Below are positions 31,489-43,300 of a stretch of 64,000 bases of DNA, piece by piece. Origin of the DNA: Anarhynchus alexandrinus (taxonomy: Eukaryota; Chordata; Aves; Charadriiformes; Charadriidae); assembly GCA_008711295.1 (NCBI GenBank), contig VUYV01000081.1:1107424-1171423 (forward strand), read 5' to 3'. Under the pieces are notes generated by a model. It was not told where the DNA came from and ran no database searches. It worked only from the letters and a program-made list of their open reading frames with translations. The translations under genes were made by a program, and so were the position numbers. Positions within the stretch are counted from its first letter, which is position 1; each line of letters starts with the position of its first letter.

Positions 31489-32752
31489 ATCCCAGAGAAC
31501 AGGGACTCTGTACAGCACAACTGCAGGGTAACTGCAGCTCTGCCTCATCCCCTGAAGCAGTTCCCAGGTCTCTTCAGATTACGACCGCATCCCTGCCACG
31601 CTGATCCACCTAATCAGTCCCCCGCGCAGCGATCGCTGAGGCTCTGAGTGCACTCCTGCGTGCAGGGAGCGCTCTGTGCCCATGGCAGCGCCGGAGAAGC
31701 AGCGTCTCTACTCTGATTCATTTCCTCAGTTTGTATCACCAACTCCAATCTCTTGGAAAGGCACAAGGCAACCTTAAAAGTGAATTGAAAAGGTGTTTTG
31801 TTTGTAATCTGTGGCTGAGATGTTCTTAGGTATGGAGGACGGCAGCGCTGAAACTTATTTCAAATGAGCGTTGAGCTGCCATCAGCTGGAGAGGTCAGAG
31901 GGGCGGCGCAGGCGGCAGCGGGAGGGCTGGCTTCTCAGGGACGCTTGTCCTGTGATTTCAGTTGGACTTGCGAGCAGTCATTCAGCACATCTGAAAAGCA
32001 TTACGCCTTTTAACAGAGCACCAGCTGCTTTCTGATCCTCCTGCTGATGTATCTTCTCTTCCTTTTCTTTCCCTCACCCTCTCGCCCCTTCCTGCTGCCA
32101 TAGACAAAGCACCGAGCCTTCAAAACCTGCTCGTGACCAGTGGGGAATCTGGCACGAGGTTTGTCCCCCGACAGCTCCTGCCCTGTTGAAGCATCCTTCG
32201 CAGAAGGCAGAGGGAGAGAGGAGAGAGCCACGCGCGGGAGCCTCCTCTGCGGAGCTCCGGTGCTTTATCTCAGATCACGGCCGTTGTACCACAGGAGATG
32301 CTCCCCGAGCTCTTGGCCTCTTGACAAACCCTATTCAGTCATGTACGCTAAATGAGCGCGGGTTTCCTGAGAGTAACGGCCTTTTCTAGGAATTAGAGCT
32401 GAGGCTATCAAAGTTGTAATTCTTCGCTTGGAGAAATTTGATAAGAAGAATTTTTCGGTCAGGTCTGGTTAGAGCTGATTTGCAGACATGAGCGCTACGG
32501 GCAAAAATCTGTTTCGATAATCTGACTCACTAGCAATGAAACCTGAGGCTAGGGGAAAGCTAAATCTAGTCTTGTAGACCAATAATACAACATGTGACGT
32601 GCAAGTGGTTTTTGTATAGTTCGCTTAAATTTAGCACCTGTTTAGATGTATATTTATATTTCTGAAATAATTGAATAAAACTAAAGCAAGGCCACAGTAA
32701 TCTTCCTTGTGTTCGAATTATTTGTTTTTCTCACGCTCTTCTCCCTTTACAG
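31489..32752. other. GC-richer unique DNA
   Basis: CpG clusters occur near 31620-31700, 31890-31930 (with GGGGCGGCG) and 32200-32300, but density is well below the two CpG islands. A very good plus-strand acceptor ends at 32752 (CACGCTCTTCTCCCTTTACAG). The frames after it close quickly, so at most it would start a non-coding terminal exon. Confidence 0.35.
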
Positions 32753-32832
32753 GTTAAAGATTTGTGAGTGAGGAAAATATAAAAAAATAGTCTTGTAAAC
32801 AGAGATTTGTTAAAAGCAAGAGTTCCAAATTT

Positions 32833-32880
32833 AGCCAGGTCACTTCCTTCTCTGTACGTCAGTTTCCCCATCTGTAAACC
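32833..32880 (+). mobile_element. MIR-like SINE fossil (3' part)
   Basis: GCCAGGTCACTTCC, TTCTCTGTACGTCAG and TTTCCCCATCTGTAAA match, in order, the MIR block GGCAAGTCACTTAACC, TCTCTGTGCCTCAG, TTTCCTCATCTGTAAA. MIR elements amplified before the main amniote groups split, so the fragment is very old. Confidence 0.7.
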
Positions 32881-35800
32881 AAAACCAACTTCCCCAGTGA
32901 AGCATTTTTGAAATCCAAAGGAAAGAAAGTACGAGCAGTAATGGTACTGCCATCAGCTCTGTTTAATCTTAAGCCAAACAACAGTTGATTCATCATATGG
33001 GATTTTTTAGAAGAATAATATTGTCTCCTACTGGAGTAGATAGAAGTTATACTGTGAACTGCAATCAGAATAAAATTAGGCAAAGCACTGAAGTCCAGCT
33101 AAATACCTACTGAATTTCCACACCTTCCTTCAGAAGGTGGAATTCAAACCTTCAAAATTGAATATCTGGCTATAAAAAAGAATTAATGGAAACATTCTGT
33201 TAACTGCAGCCACCCTGTTCCTGTGGATGCTGATGGACTTTCTACATTTGCACTCTTATAATTTGTTTGACAATTTTTGAATTTTTTTTCAGTATTGCTT
33301 CTCCAAAAAGTCTTCAGGAGTCACACATTATTTCAGAAGAGAGTTGGGAGCTTTGAATACAGCAAGTGCCTGGAAGGAGGTGACTTCAGAAGTGCAGAGG
33401 CCACGCTAACTGGAGTTGTTGCTATTTTTCCACACCAGCCCAACTACTGTGTTTAAGTTCCCACCCAGACCTAGATCAGCAGCCAGATTTGATGACATAG
33501 ATATGTAGCTATTAATACAAAGTAGTTGTATAAAAATACGAAAATAAACATCCAATACAATAGAGGCAATGAGTTCCTGCAGCTTAACAGGTCGCACGGG
33601 TTTGGTGACCTAACTGAAGGCAAAAGGGCTGTGTGAAACTGGCTCCAACTACTGAACATACAGTCGTGGTATTGTAATGCTGAGAAAAAAACCCCACTGT
33701 TTGGATCTGAATATTGTCATGAATATTTTGAGGATATCAGTCTCCACTGTGCATACACTGTTTCGGGCATTTGAACTACTGGTTGTGGTAGATCTCACAG
33801 CCCCATAAAAAAGTCATGCAAACATGTCTTTGGTAAATCTGGTTATTGTTGTGATCTATAAACATGCTTTTGTGGTGCCCCTCATCTGATTATACACTTC
33901 CCTGTGGTCAGGATGGCAGTGTCGCCCTGCCTCTGAGAGGAGGAGAGACCCACTCCGAGCAACTGTACAAGGCAACACGACCTTTTAAACCTACGGGGAA
34001 AAGAAATTAAAGGGAAACCCCTTGATTCTCAAGTAAAAGTTAACTAATCTGAAGGGGGGAATAAGAAAATAAAAAAATCAGCCGAAGCTTTATTTGACAT
34101 TTATGGTACTATCTGTACTTAGCAAGGGTCTGGCCGTTCTAGTACGATACACTAAATAACAGCAGTTCATTTCATGCGCTCGTCCTTTGTCTCAAGGGCA
34201 AGTGCTTTTCCTTAAGTAATAACACCATTGTCGCAAATCAATTGTTTTCTCTGACAGCTGCTTAATTTTTTTCCTTAGGGCTTTGGACAGGATGACTAGA
34301 CAGAAATGTTTCTATCAATTTCATCTTTCCTGTGAAACCTTGATAACTCTCTTACAAAGTTGGCAGAAACCAAGATATGAAAGACAGACTTTATTTCTGT
34401 CAGAAAAAGGTGACTGTACAGCAAAGTACTAAATTTTTTCAGAGTGAAATCACCCCTGCTCAGGTCTGGTGTTTAGTTTTTGCCTGTGTAATTTATTTAT
34501 AAGCTGTATTAAATATTTGTAAAGCTTGTTTCTGGTCTTGTGCTTCAAGGCAATAAACAGAGAAAATGTTTACTGCTCTCATGATTTTCAACAAGTCTTG
34601 TTTTTGTTTTTAATTTGAGTAGTGCTTCACTCCACATGTTTCAGTTGTTTGACTTATTTCAGAAGTTTCACACCTGAAACTCTTCTACCAGAGTAGTACA
34701 TTTTGCTAAAATAAGTAATTGCTAATATATAATTTTAGTCTAGAAATTAGTCTAGAAACAGTCTGAAGAGGCAGAAGTCATTTAAGTGCTTCTGAGGCTG
34801 AAGCTTTTCCAGAGCTCCTGGGGGGTTAGATGAATGGGATTGGCATACAGAGAACCCCCTCTCGCACACGGGGATCCCTTCTCTACATAAGCACCATCTG
34901 AGCTTCCACCTCTTCCACCTCCCCCCCTTCCTAAGCTCTGTCCTCTGCGCTGCTACTGCCTCAGTTTACATCTGTCACCGCACGGTTTTAGCTCAGAAGA
35001 GCCCTGAGGGTGGTTCAGTGGTTGACCAGCCAGCTTGCTCTGTCGCTCATGTTGTCAGGACGCTCTCTAGGTGGTTCAGAAGAGTCCTTTCCTTACCAGC
35101 CCAGCATTTCTCCCAGAACAACCTAAACCCAATGGACACAAAACCCCTGGGTATTTGGGTTTACACCACAGTACTCGGGCTTATCCAGAGAGCTTGGCGG
35201 ATTTGCTTGGAGAGGTTCGTCACTCATAGGAGTCGTGTCCTTACGTGAAGACCACCGACGTCACTGCCCTGCAGCTGCACCTCTGGGTGTCCATCCCGTT
35301 GCCCTCCTGGCAACCCCAGCCCCAGGCGCCCAGCACCTCCATGGGGACTGGCAAACGCCAGGCGGGGAAGTGGGCCCATGGGTGGGCCCGGCTTGGTGGG
35401 GCCCATGGCGGGGCAGGGCATGGCCGTGGGCAGCTGGAGACCTTGCCTGCTCCCCTCATTGGGGCAGGGGCTGACGGCCCTGGGGGGCCGACGTGGGGTC
35501 CTGGGCAGGTGGGGGGAACCCCAGGGGGCGGGCAGGGGCAGCAACACCTGCAAATGGCCTCAGGGCCCTGGCAGCATCTTCATATGAGATTGTCTCAGAG
35601 TTAAACACTCCTGAAACAACAGACCTGCCCCCGGCAGCTCACACTGGCAATATGGGCCCAACAGGTTCTATTTTTGAGGCTGTAATGGTACCAGCTCTGG
35701 AGGAAACCCAGAATCAGTCCTAGTCACTACTTTTCACTCCCAGGCAGTCAGCACTTCACCCCCAAAGGCAGCACCATGTATGAAAACCCACCAACAAAGG

Positions 35801-36232
35801 CTCTCCAAACCCAGTGTGACCACCCCTTGTGACCCCGTTGTCTTGTTTTGACACTTTCTGGCCAAGGTGAGATTTGCCAGGCCTTTGAGATGGCCATGCA
35901 CACAGACAGGAGCTCCACATTTGGGTCCAGACTCCAAGTACAGTCTGCTGTTGGGGATGAAGCATTTGCAAGGGTTTGGGGTTGGAGTCCTGTCTTGGGT
36001 CCGTCCTTCCACCAAACACATAACAGTTTCAGGGAATGAAAATCCAGGAGGTGGATTCTGGTATTTTTCTCTCTTGACATATCAGGAAAACATTTATGCA
36101 ATTAGAAATGCTACTACATTTTCTCATAGACCATAGCATCCTGTGAGGTTAATTAGCCAAAGACAGAAACCTCCCTGAAGATTAAGTCAAGAAGAAAGAT
36201 GAAAAGTTCTCATTTTCTCTGCTTGTTTCCAG
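32881..36232. other. unique DNA with a GC-rich patch
   Basis: AT-rich to about 34800. Tandem minus-strand acceptor-like tracts lie near 34049-34080 and 33990-34015 without donors. From 35235 to 35580 the DNA is G-rich with many GGGG runs and only modest CpG. Five open frames overlap there on both strands, which argues against any one being a gene. CGACGTCAC near 35257 is one base from a CRE. Confidence 0.4.
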
Positions 36233-36276
36233 TGATTCAGCTGGAAATCTATCAAGTGGCAGGAAGACACAAAAAG
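36233..36276 (+). other. exon-like segment, 44 or 83 nt
   Basis: The acceptor is excellent (TTTTCTCTGCTTGTTTCCAG). The donor AAG|GTGAGAATG follows after 44 bases, and a second donor GTG|GTGAGTTTG after 83 bases (at 36315). One frame stays open across both: I-Q-L-E-I-Y-Q-V-A-G-R-H-K-K and then V-R-M-I-Q-L-W-H-K-P-L-L-V. Another frame is also open over the shorter form. No homology recognised. This is one of the best-flanked exon candidates on the plus strand here. Confidence 0.3.
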
Positions 36277-37018
36277 GTGAGAATGATCCAGCTGTGGCAT
36301 AAGCCCCTGTTAGTGGTGAGTTTGTAGTTTACACTGTAGGTGCTCTTAGCTTTTATCGCCTAGGGTCTTGCTCGTTCCCTCTCTCACTGTATACATACCT
36401 GGAAATGTGCCTTTCAAGCCATATTACGTGCAGCTGCCAGATGAGATCAGTATCTAGTCTAGGCTTCCATGGCAATGCGGTTGTTTTTTTTTTTGAAGGG
36501 GCTGAAAATATTCACTCAGAAATGAAACAAGAAGAGTTTGGCTTTGTCTTCCCGATCTTTGAGAGATAATAGTGCTCAAATGTATATGAAAGTTATTCTA
36601 TATAACATCTGCAGTTCTTTACTCAGGAAAAGCTTAGGTTTGATTTAGCTCTGAAACCAAATTACCACTTACCTTTCCAAAAAGCAATTAAAAACATCTG
36701 CAAAATGGTGAGAAAGCTGTATGGAAGCCACAGGGGTGAAGAAACTGCACCGTACCTCACAGCAGCAATAAGTGATAAAGTCCATCATTCACTCTGAAAA
36801 AACATCTTTGAGTGTCTGCTTGCTCTCATTCTTTTCCTCCTTCTAGAAAAGAGAGAAGCACATAACACACATTTATCATCCCCCATAAAAACAGAAATGG
36901 AAGATTAAGATAATTTAATTTTGCCCACATTCCATTTGGTACCGGCCAAAGGATACAGCTCTGCTAAAAGAAATCATAATAAGAAATGCTCTAGGAGAAA
37001 GACAACAAAGTTACTCAC

Positions 37019-37042
37019 CAGTTTCCTTAACACTTTTGATTG
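37019..37042 (-). other. candidate 24-nt microexon
   Basis: On the minus strand the acceptor TTTATTTCTCACAAG and the donor CTG|GTGAGTAAC enclose 24 bases that read Q-S-K-V-L-R-K-L in phase 0 in and out. The donor is strong and the acceptor moderate. Very short, so chance is a serious alternative. Confidence 0.15.
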
Positions 37043-39714
37043 CTTGTGAGAAATAAATATTTCATTACCAAACAGATTTGGTTTACAAACAAGAAAGAAA
37101 AAACTGAAAAATAGCATAGGGTTACTTAGCTTAAAGAAAAGATGGATGATATATGACCTAATTGGACTTTAATATTATAGAAATACCAGGAGGCAGTGAA
37201 CTGTATAACTTTGAGCCCTCCAACTTTTTTTAAGTGGGATGTCATCTCACCCCTCCCTTTCCGGTCTGGTCTCAGTCCATCATTCCCCATTTCTTCTTAG
37301 GGCCAACATTTGCTGGTGAAAGCGTGTGACAGCCCACACAGTGTGATAACCCACCCCCGGTATTGCCCAAATTCTTCCAGTACGGGTCACCTGCTGCAAT
37401 GCCACGCCATACCAAAAGCAAGTCTGCCTGTAGTAGAAGAGAGGTCCCTGATGATAAATGTCACCAAGAATCCTGTAAAGGAGGGACATTTGAGGAAGGT
37501 TAACTCATCACTACTTTTTAAAAACTTTACTTGGTTTGCCTCTTTATGATCTGAGTAGTAATAACACATTGGAAATAATTGCTAAGGTATGTGATCTATT
37601 AGTGTTTATTGCAACGTTATAGCTAAAGAGTCCCCTCCTCTCTTCTTTCCTCTCCCAAAGGTCGGGAACAATTCTCCTACTAAAATTGTAATTTTTTCAG
37701 TGATCAAAATTGAATCAACTTCATACTGAAGTATCTTGCTTTCAAAAACAGGTCACAAGAAAAAAAGCAAAAAAAAAAAAGGCCCACTCCCCTTTTCAAG
37801 CTGTGTGACTCATTGACCTCTGTCACTAACTGTGCTTCTGCCATTAGGGATCCGTACACGGACTTGAAAGTCAGTCATTCACTTAGAGGCACAAGCCAGC
37901 AGCTCCTCTGCTGGAGTTCCATGTGAACTCTTGATGACCACTCTCAAAATCTTTCAAACTCCAAAGTGCGAGACCACTCCCATGTAGTTATTCATCCTTG
38001 GCACAAACTTGAAAATAAAACTACCGTTATACCTCAAACACAACAAAACTAACATCTTCCTCATCTTCTATGTCCTGGGTTGGGCTGGAGGACTGGCTCC
38101 GGTTAAGAGACAATAGCCTGGCTTCAGATATGCTCTTGTCTTTGAAATCAAACTCCTTTGCTTATTATGGTCTTTATGTTAATTACATAGACGTATTGCT
38201 CAAAGGTATCCCAAAATTGTTAGTTTCAGTAACTATGGCTCCTGACACTTTTTTCCTCACACTTGCAAATTCCTACCATAGCACACAAACCCACACTTCC
38301 CTCTTTTAAGATCAAGCCAAGAAAACTACAGTTTACAACTTCTTTCCTAAGACACCAGAAACCTGCTCTCCTTTTTTGTGGGCATCCGTCTGCTTTGGAA
38401 AATACCCACTGTAACTGAGACGTCACTTTTCATTGCCCACAGATATATTCACTTCTTTAAGCAAGTTCTCCACTCACATCAGCAGGTCTTGACCAACCGA
38501 ATAGGGGCAGAATTACTTCCCAGTGCTATGGTAAGCAGGTAACTCACTCTTTCAGCTTCTTCTGGTCAGATTTTCTTTCAGACTTCTCCATCAGCCAGAA
38601 AGGTTTTAGCAAAGATCTAAACCAGCTCCTTCCTGTAAGCCACATTCTCTCCTGTCTCGTCTCTTCCTGGTACCCCATATGTCAGTGGGTAAATCACAAA
38701 GGGTTAAATAATTACAAACTTCCTGTAGCACAGGGCCAGCAAATGAGATGATTAGAAGCAATCAGATTATCTGATTAGACATTTTTCCTTAACTTGTTGG
38801 GGGATGAAGTGGTAACAGAGATAACATTTTATACCTCTTTGGTCTGCATCACTGTAGTATCTATGTGTTCTTATCTTCTGTTTTGGTTCTTACCCAATTT
38901 TTTCTCCTGGTTTGAAAAACTACTTGTAAATATTTGGAAGAGCTATGGAGCAGATGGTCCACAGTTAGATCAGAGAGTTACCCTGTGTGGTCCCTCTCCT
39001 CTCTCCAAGAAAATCAGCTCTGAAACGAGCCATTAATTAGACGCAGGAGCAGAGTAGGATTATCTGTGTGCTCTAACCAGTTCCACGTTGACTTCAGTAT
39101 GTGTGGACTAGCTGTCAGTGACGTTAACGTGCCTTGCAAGTCATCAGGGATTGTTTCTTAGCAGAAGGATAATGTAGAGGAAGTTCTCTTTCATGGTAAT
39201 ATCATATTTAGTCCAGAGCTACAGCATTGTATAGGTTGCTTAAGTAATTGCCAGTGAATCCACCAAGGGAATTGAAAAGCAATAAAAAGGGACTATTCAA
39301 CATAAAGCGAACCTTATTTAATTTATGCTATGCAAATTACTTGGCAACTTCTTAAATATTTGTTTAATATTGGTAAAATTTTCTCCAGGTGTGGTTTAAT
39401 ACATGGAGCTTTCATCTAGCAAAGAGGTACAAAGAGGGAGAGGTATTCAGGAGTGTGAGACTGTGCCACAGCATAACAGAAATATATTGTACCAGAAGGG
39501 GTCATTCATTTATGTTCTCTTTGCTGAGGCAGCACACTTAAATCTAGAGTGTCTTAAAAAAATCTATATTTTCTTTAAAAGCTTTAGTGAAGGAGATTAC
39601 ATAATCCCTTCAGCTGACAGATTTCTATGCTAACATGAATTTATGGCTTTAGAAGATTTCCCTAATATCTGAGCTAAAAATCTATCTTTGGGGGGAAAAA
39701 AAGGAGAATGTAGT
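37043..39714. other. non-coding stretch, no gene seen
   Basis: Unique AT-rich DNA. TGTCCTGGGTTGGGCTGG at 38070 is reminiscent of the start of some bird LTRs but the match does not continue. No exon with both splice signals was found. Confidence 0.45.
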
Positions 39715-40310
39715 CTTCCTTGTAACAGACTCTTAAATTTTGAAAACCTGTCATCAATCTTCCCTTTTTTAGATTAAATAAAGCTAAATTAAAGCATTCG
39801 AGCATTCTGTTACTTTCCTCTGGACTGTAACTCTGTGCTGAAGAGGAGTATCTGAACCCAGAACAAAGTTCCAGTTTAGACATCACCAGAACTTAGTAAA
39901 CAGATGAAATATTGTCCTGTGTTTTGCAGGAAACGCTTTTGTTGGTATATCACATCAGAACATTTGCCCTGTTTAAAGTAGTATGACATCGTAGATCATT
40001 GTTGGTCTGTTGTCCAACAAACTTCCCACACTTTTCTTATCAAACTGGTGATTTCCCCTTTCTGCACACAACGATTTGGAGTCACCTTCTCTGAATTTCA
40101 TCATGTTGATTTGGAGTCCTTTTCCAGTTTAACAAGAATGAAAACCATTTAAGCCTCCCCTCCAGCCTGCCGCCCTTCCGGGGCTGGTAGCGTTTTGCAA
40201 ATTTGATCAGCACGTTTGTTTACCATTTTGCAAGCTGCCAGTGGAAATATTAAATAAAACCTGGGTCTGGGCAGTTTGGGTCCCTCCTGAGGGTCCTGCC
40301 AATGTGACAG
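39715..40310 (-). mobile_element. ancient CR1/L3-like LINE fossil
   Basis: In this orientation successive blocks match the well-known antisense consensus of old amniote CR1/L3-type LINEs. They are GAAAACCTGTCATCAATCTT, CTCTGGACTGTAACTCTGTG, CCCAGAACAAAGTTCCAG, GAATTTCATCATGTTGATTT, TTTTGCAAATTTGATCAGCA and ATATTAAATAAAACCTGGGT. The blocks are collinear over about 600 bp but separated by diverged sequence. No reading frame survives. It is far older than the other CR1 copies. Confidence 0.7.
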
Positions 40311-43300
40311 TGTGTCGCTGACAGCTCTTCTCTGCATATGTTTTTTAACTGCTTCGAGTTTCAGATCACATTGGTCTTACCTGTATCACACTTCCCTCGC
40401 CTGGTTGTGAAAACAGCATGTGGGCAGTAGGATCAGCTGTTCCCTCCTTATTTATGCTGCAAAAAACACAATTATTTTGCCTTGGCTTGATTTGGTCTCA
40501 ACAGCTTCATGGTGGGTGGATGTTTTATTTTGTTACTTCGTTATCTCACTGTTTACAACTTGATTACTTAGTAATGACTTCCAGTAATTTTCTGATTATT
40601 TAAGCTAAGATGACTGATGGAGAATTCCTCTGGTTTTGCCATATTCCTTTATCACAAAGAGGTACTTTGTTTGTCTTCTCTTTTGTCTTTCATGGTTTTC
40701 CAAGGATACTCATTGCTATTTCTGCTCTGTTTTGAGTAACTCTTCACGTATCCTAGGATGAATTTATGAGCTGTTGCTGACACGTATTGATCTCATTGAC
40801 ATGGATACTGTTTGCTCTTGACCTACTCACACGGTCTCTTAGGGAGAAGGCATCATTATTATCATCTTTAATTCCCTAGATTCTTTCCCCAGAGCTGATT
40901 AGCATCCTGAGTTCCCGTTAAGGACACTAAAATTTTGAGTTATGAAGGATGCCTCTCAAGATCTGGCCCTGTTATAATTTCTGTCTTTTAATTATATAAT
41001 GTGGGCCTCTTCTACAAGTGTTTGGAGATCACTAGCCCGTGTTTGGATACCACTACCCTCTGTTGGCACTGTCGGGAGGGGAGCGCCTCCTATGCCATAG
41101 GCCTTCTCCCCAACCTGTGAAATCACATCCAGTGTCATTCTTAAAAAAAAAAATAATTAAAAATCCCATTATATTCTGCAACATCTGCTTAGAAGAATGT
41201 TTATTGGTTGGTCTTATTTATAATTTGCTGATTGCTCTGTTTACTATGGCTTTTATGCCTTTCAAAAGTTATTTGATTGCCACTCTCCTATGTTCAATCC
41301 CACTTAGTCACGCTTGGCTTAGCTCTGTTAGCTTATTTGATGTCTTTGATTCTAAATCTTCACTGGCACGATCACAGCATATCTATTTTCAAATTATCAC
41401 ATTAATATCTCCCATTGCCCAGATTTCTTTAAAGCAAGTAATTGACTGTAATCAAAGGTCTCAATGTTTTTGTACAGCTGCAGGTTCATCTGTCTGCCAC
41501 AAACCTTTTAATACAAACCGAGGAAAACAAGCGAACAAACCCATTTGTTTTACGAGGGGTTCTTTCGTGAAGGGCCATTTCAACTCGAAAAAACGCCAGG
41601 TAAAGTTAAGCTACACTCATGCCAATCACATATTGCTGCCTCAAAAATTATATTGTTATTATAAATTAAACCACAGAAAATACACTGATAAAAAAGTAAA
41701 ATGATGAAAATAGAATTTTGTTTTAAATTTTATGCAAAATTATATATTAGACAAATTTTACCCTTTGAATCTCTACCATCACATCTGCTATTAAAAGAGG
41801 ACTTGTGTCTATTGCTATAATGCTCCTGAGCATTTATCATAGGGCCACAGCTCAGAGGAGATTATGTTCTTGTTTAAATTTTTGACGTCCTTCAAAAAGC
41901 CATTTATTTTGACCACATATGTTCGCAATTAAATACCTTGCCTTTATTTATCTTCCCAAGCATGGTTGTGGATATCTTTGTGATTAATTGGACAGACATC
42001 ATATGTACAAGTTTTGAAATCAGTATCTGCATGGATTCGGACTCTTTGTGTTTATGGAAAATAATTTTGCCGTAAGCCACATTTCTGTAACTAATTCTAT
42101 TTTTTTTAAAGTGTTTTTATTGTTTAATGAACCAGTGAAGAAGCACTGTGCAAAAATAAGCTGATCTCCCAACATCTCTTTGTAATACGCAACTACTCTA
42201 ATTTTTTCAGAATGAAAGAAAGAGAGAAATTAATTTTCCAGAGCCCGAGATGCTGATATGGGGCACAAGGAGCCAGCGGTAAGCAGGAGTCGTGTGCGTG
42301 GGATCCCTCTGCTACTGCAAAACATGTCTGATAAGTGTCTATAGTTATACATAACAAATTTAATATTGGTCTTGCATCATCAAGAGCTCACAAAACTGTT
42401 AAAACACCTTCTCAACACAAACAACAAGGAAACACTTGTCTTATTCAGCCCATTTCCTCAATGTCAAATTGTTGGTACACTGTGTGGGAGTCTGTTAATT
42501 TGTCCACGAAATTCTCCACTTCATATAATGACAGACCCTTTCCTGTGGCTTTTCCGTTCCTCATTTTCCACCATTTCACGTGATGGAATACTTTTAAATA
42601 TTTTTTTGTGTGTGTGTGCATGTTGTGCAGAAAGGTGGTTTGGTGGCTGGTGTGACCTCCCATGGATTAGAGCTCCACGCAGTTCTGTGATTTATTAATT
42701 AACAGTGAGTTCTGCAGGAAACAGAGCACCAGCCCTTGGTCTTGAAGAGCTCTGCACGCTCTCAAACCTTCTGGATCCAATACTGAGAACCACCCTCCCA
42801 CGAGCCTGCTTTTATAATGCCCTATAAATGACACCTTCCATTGAAACCCTCCAGAGCACTTCAGGTTTGCTAATGTTGTGATCGGATTCTGAATGCCAGC
42901 CAGGTTTAACGTTATTTATTTTACCTGGCTTGATTCCTAGGGCTCAGTCCACAGTGTCCTTTGTTCTTCTTAGTTTGTCAAATAATCATATACTCTCCAC
43001 AAATTATGTTCCTCTTTCTCCAAGGACATTACTTTCGTGATATCTGTGACTCTTAGCTGCCCTTATTATAGGCTCAAACTTATTATTTTATGTATTATTC
43101 CTTAAATTATGATAAGCTATTGACATTAAAGAACTGAATCATGAACTCGGAGCAATCGATTATTATCCTGAGAAAACAGATCCTACTATATTTCAAGCTT
43201 CATCCCAACAGACCTGTGCTTCATTAACTATTATAGTCAGCCAAAAAATGTTTTTTTTCCTTTGCTCACACATTTATGCTCCTCCTCTGCTGTTAGTTTA

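Noticed and set aside
35224..35604. Five overlapping GC-rich open frames
   Set aside because: Overlap on both strands and low-complexity composition point to stop-poor GC-rich DNA.
38070..38120. TGTCCTGGGTTGGGCTGG resembling an LTR start
   Set aside because: The similarity does not continue and there is no matching end or target duplication.
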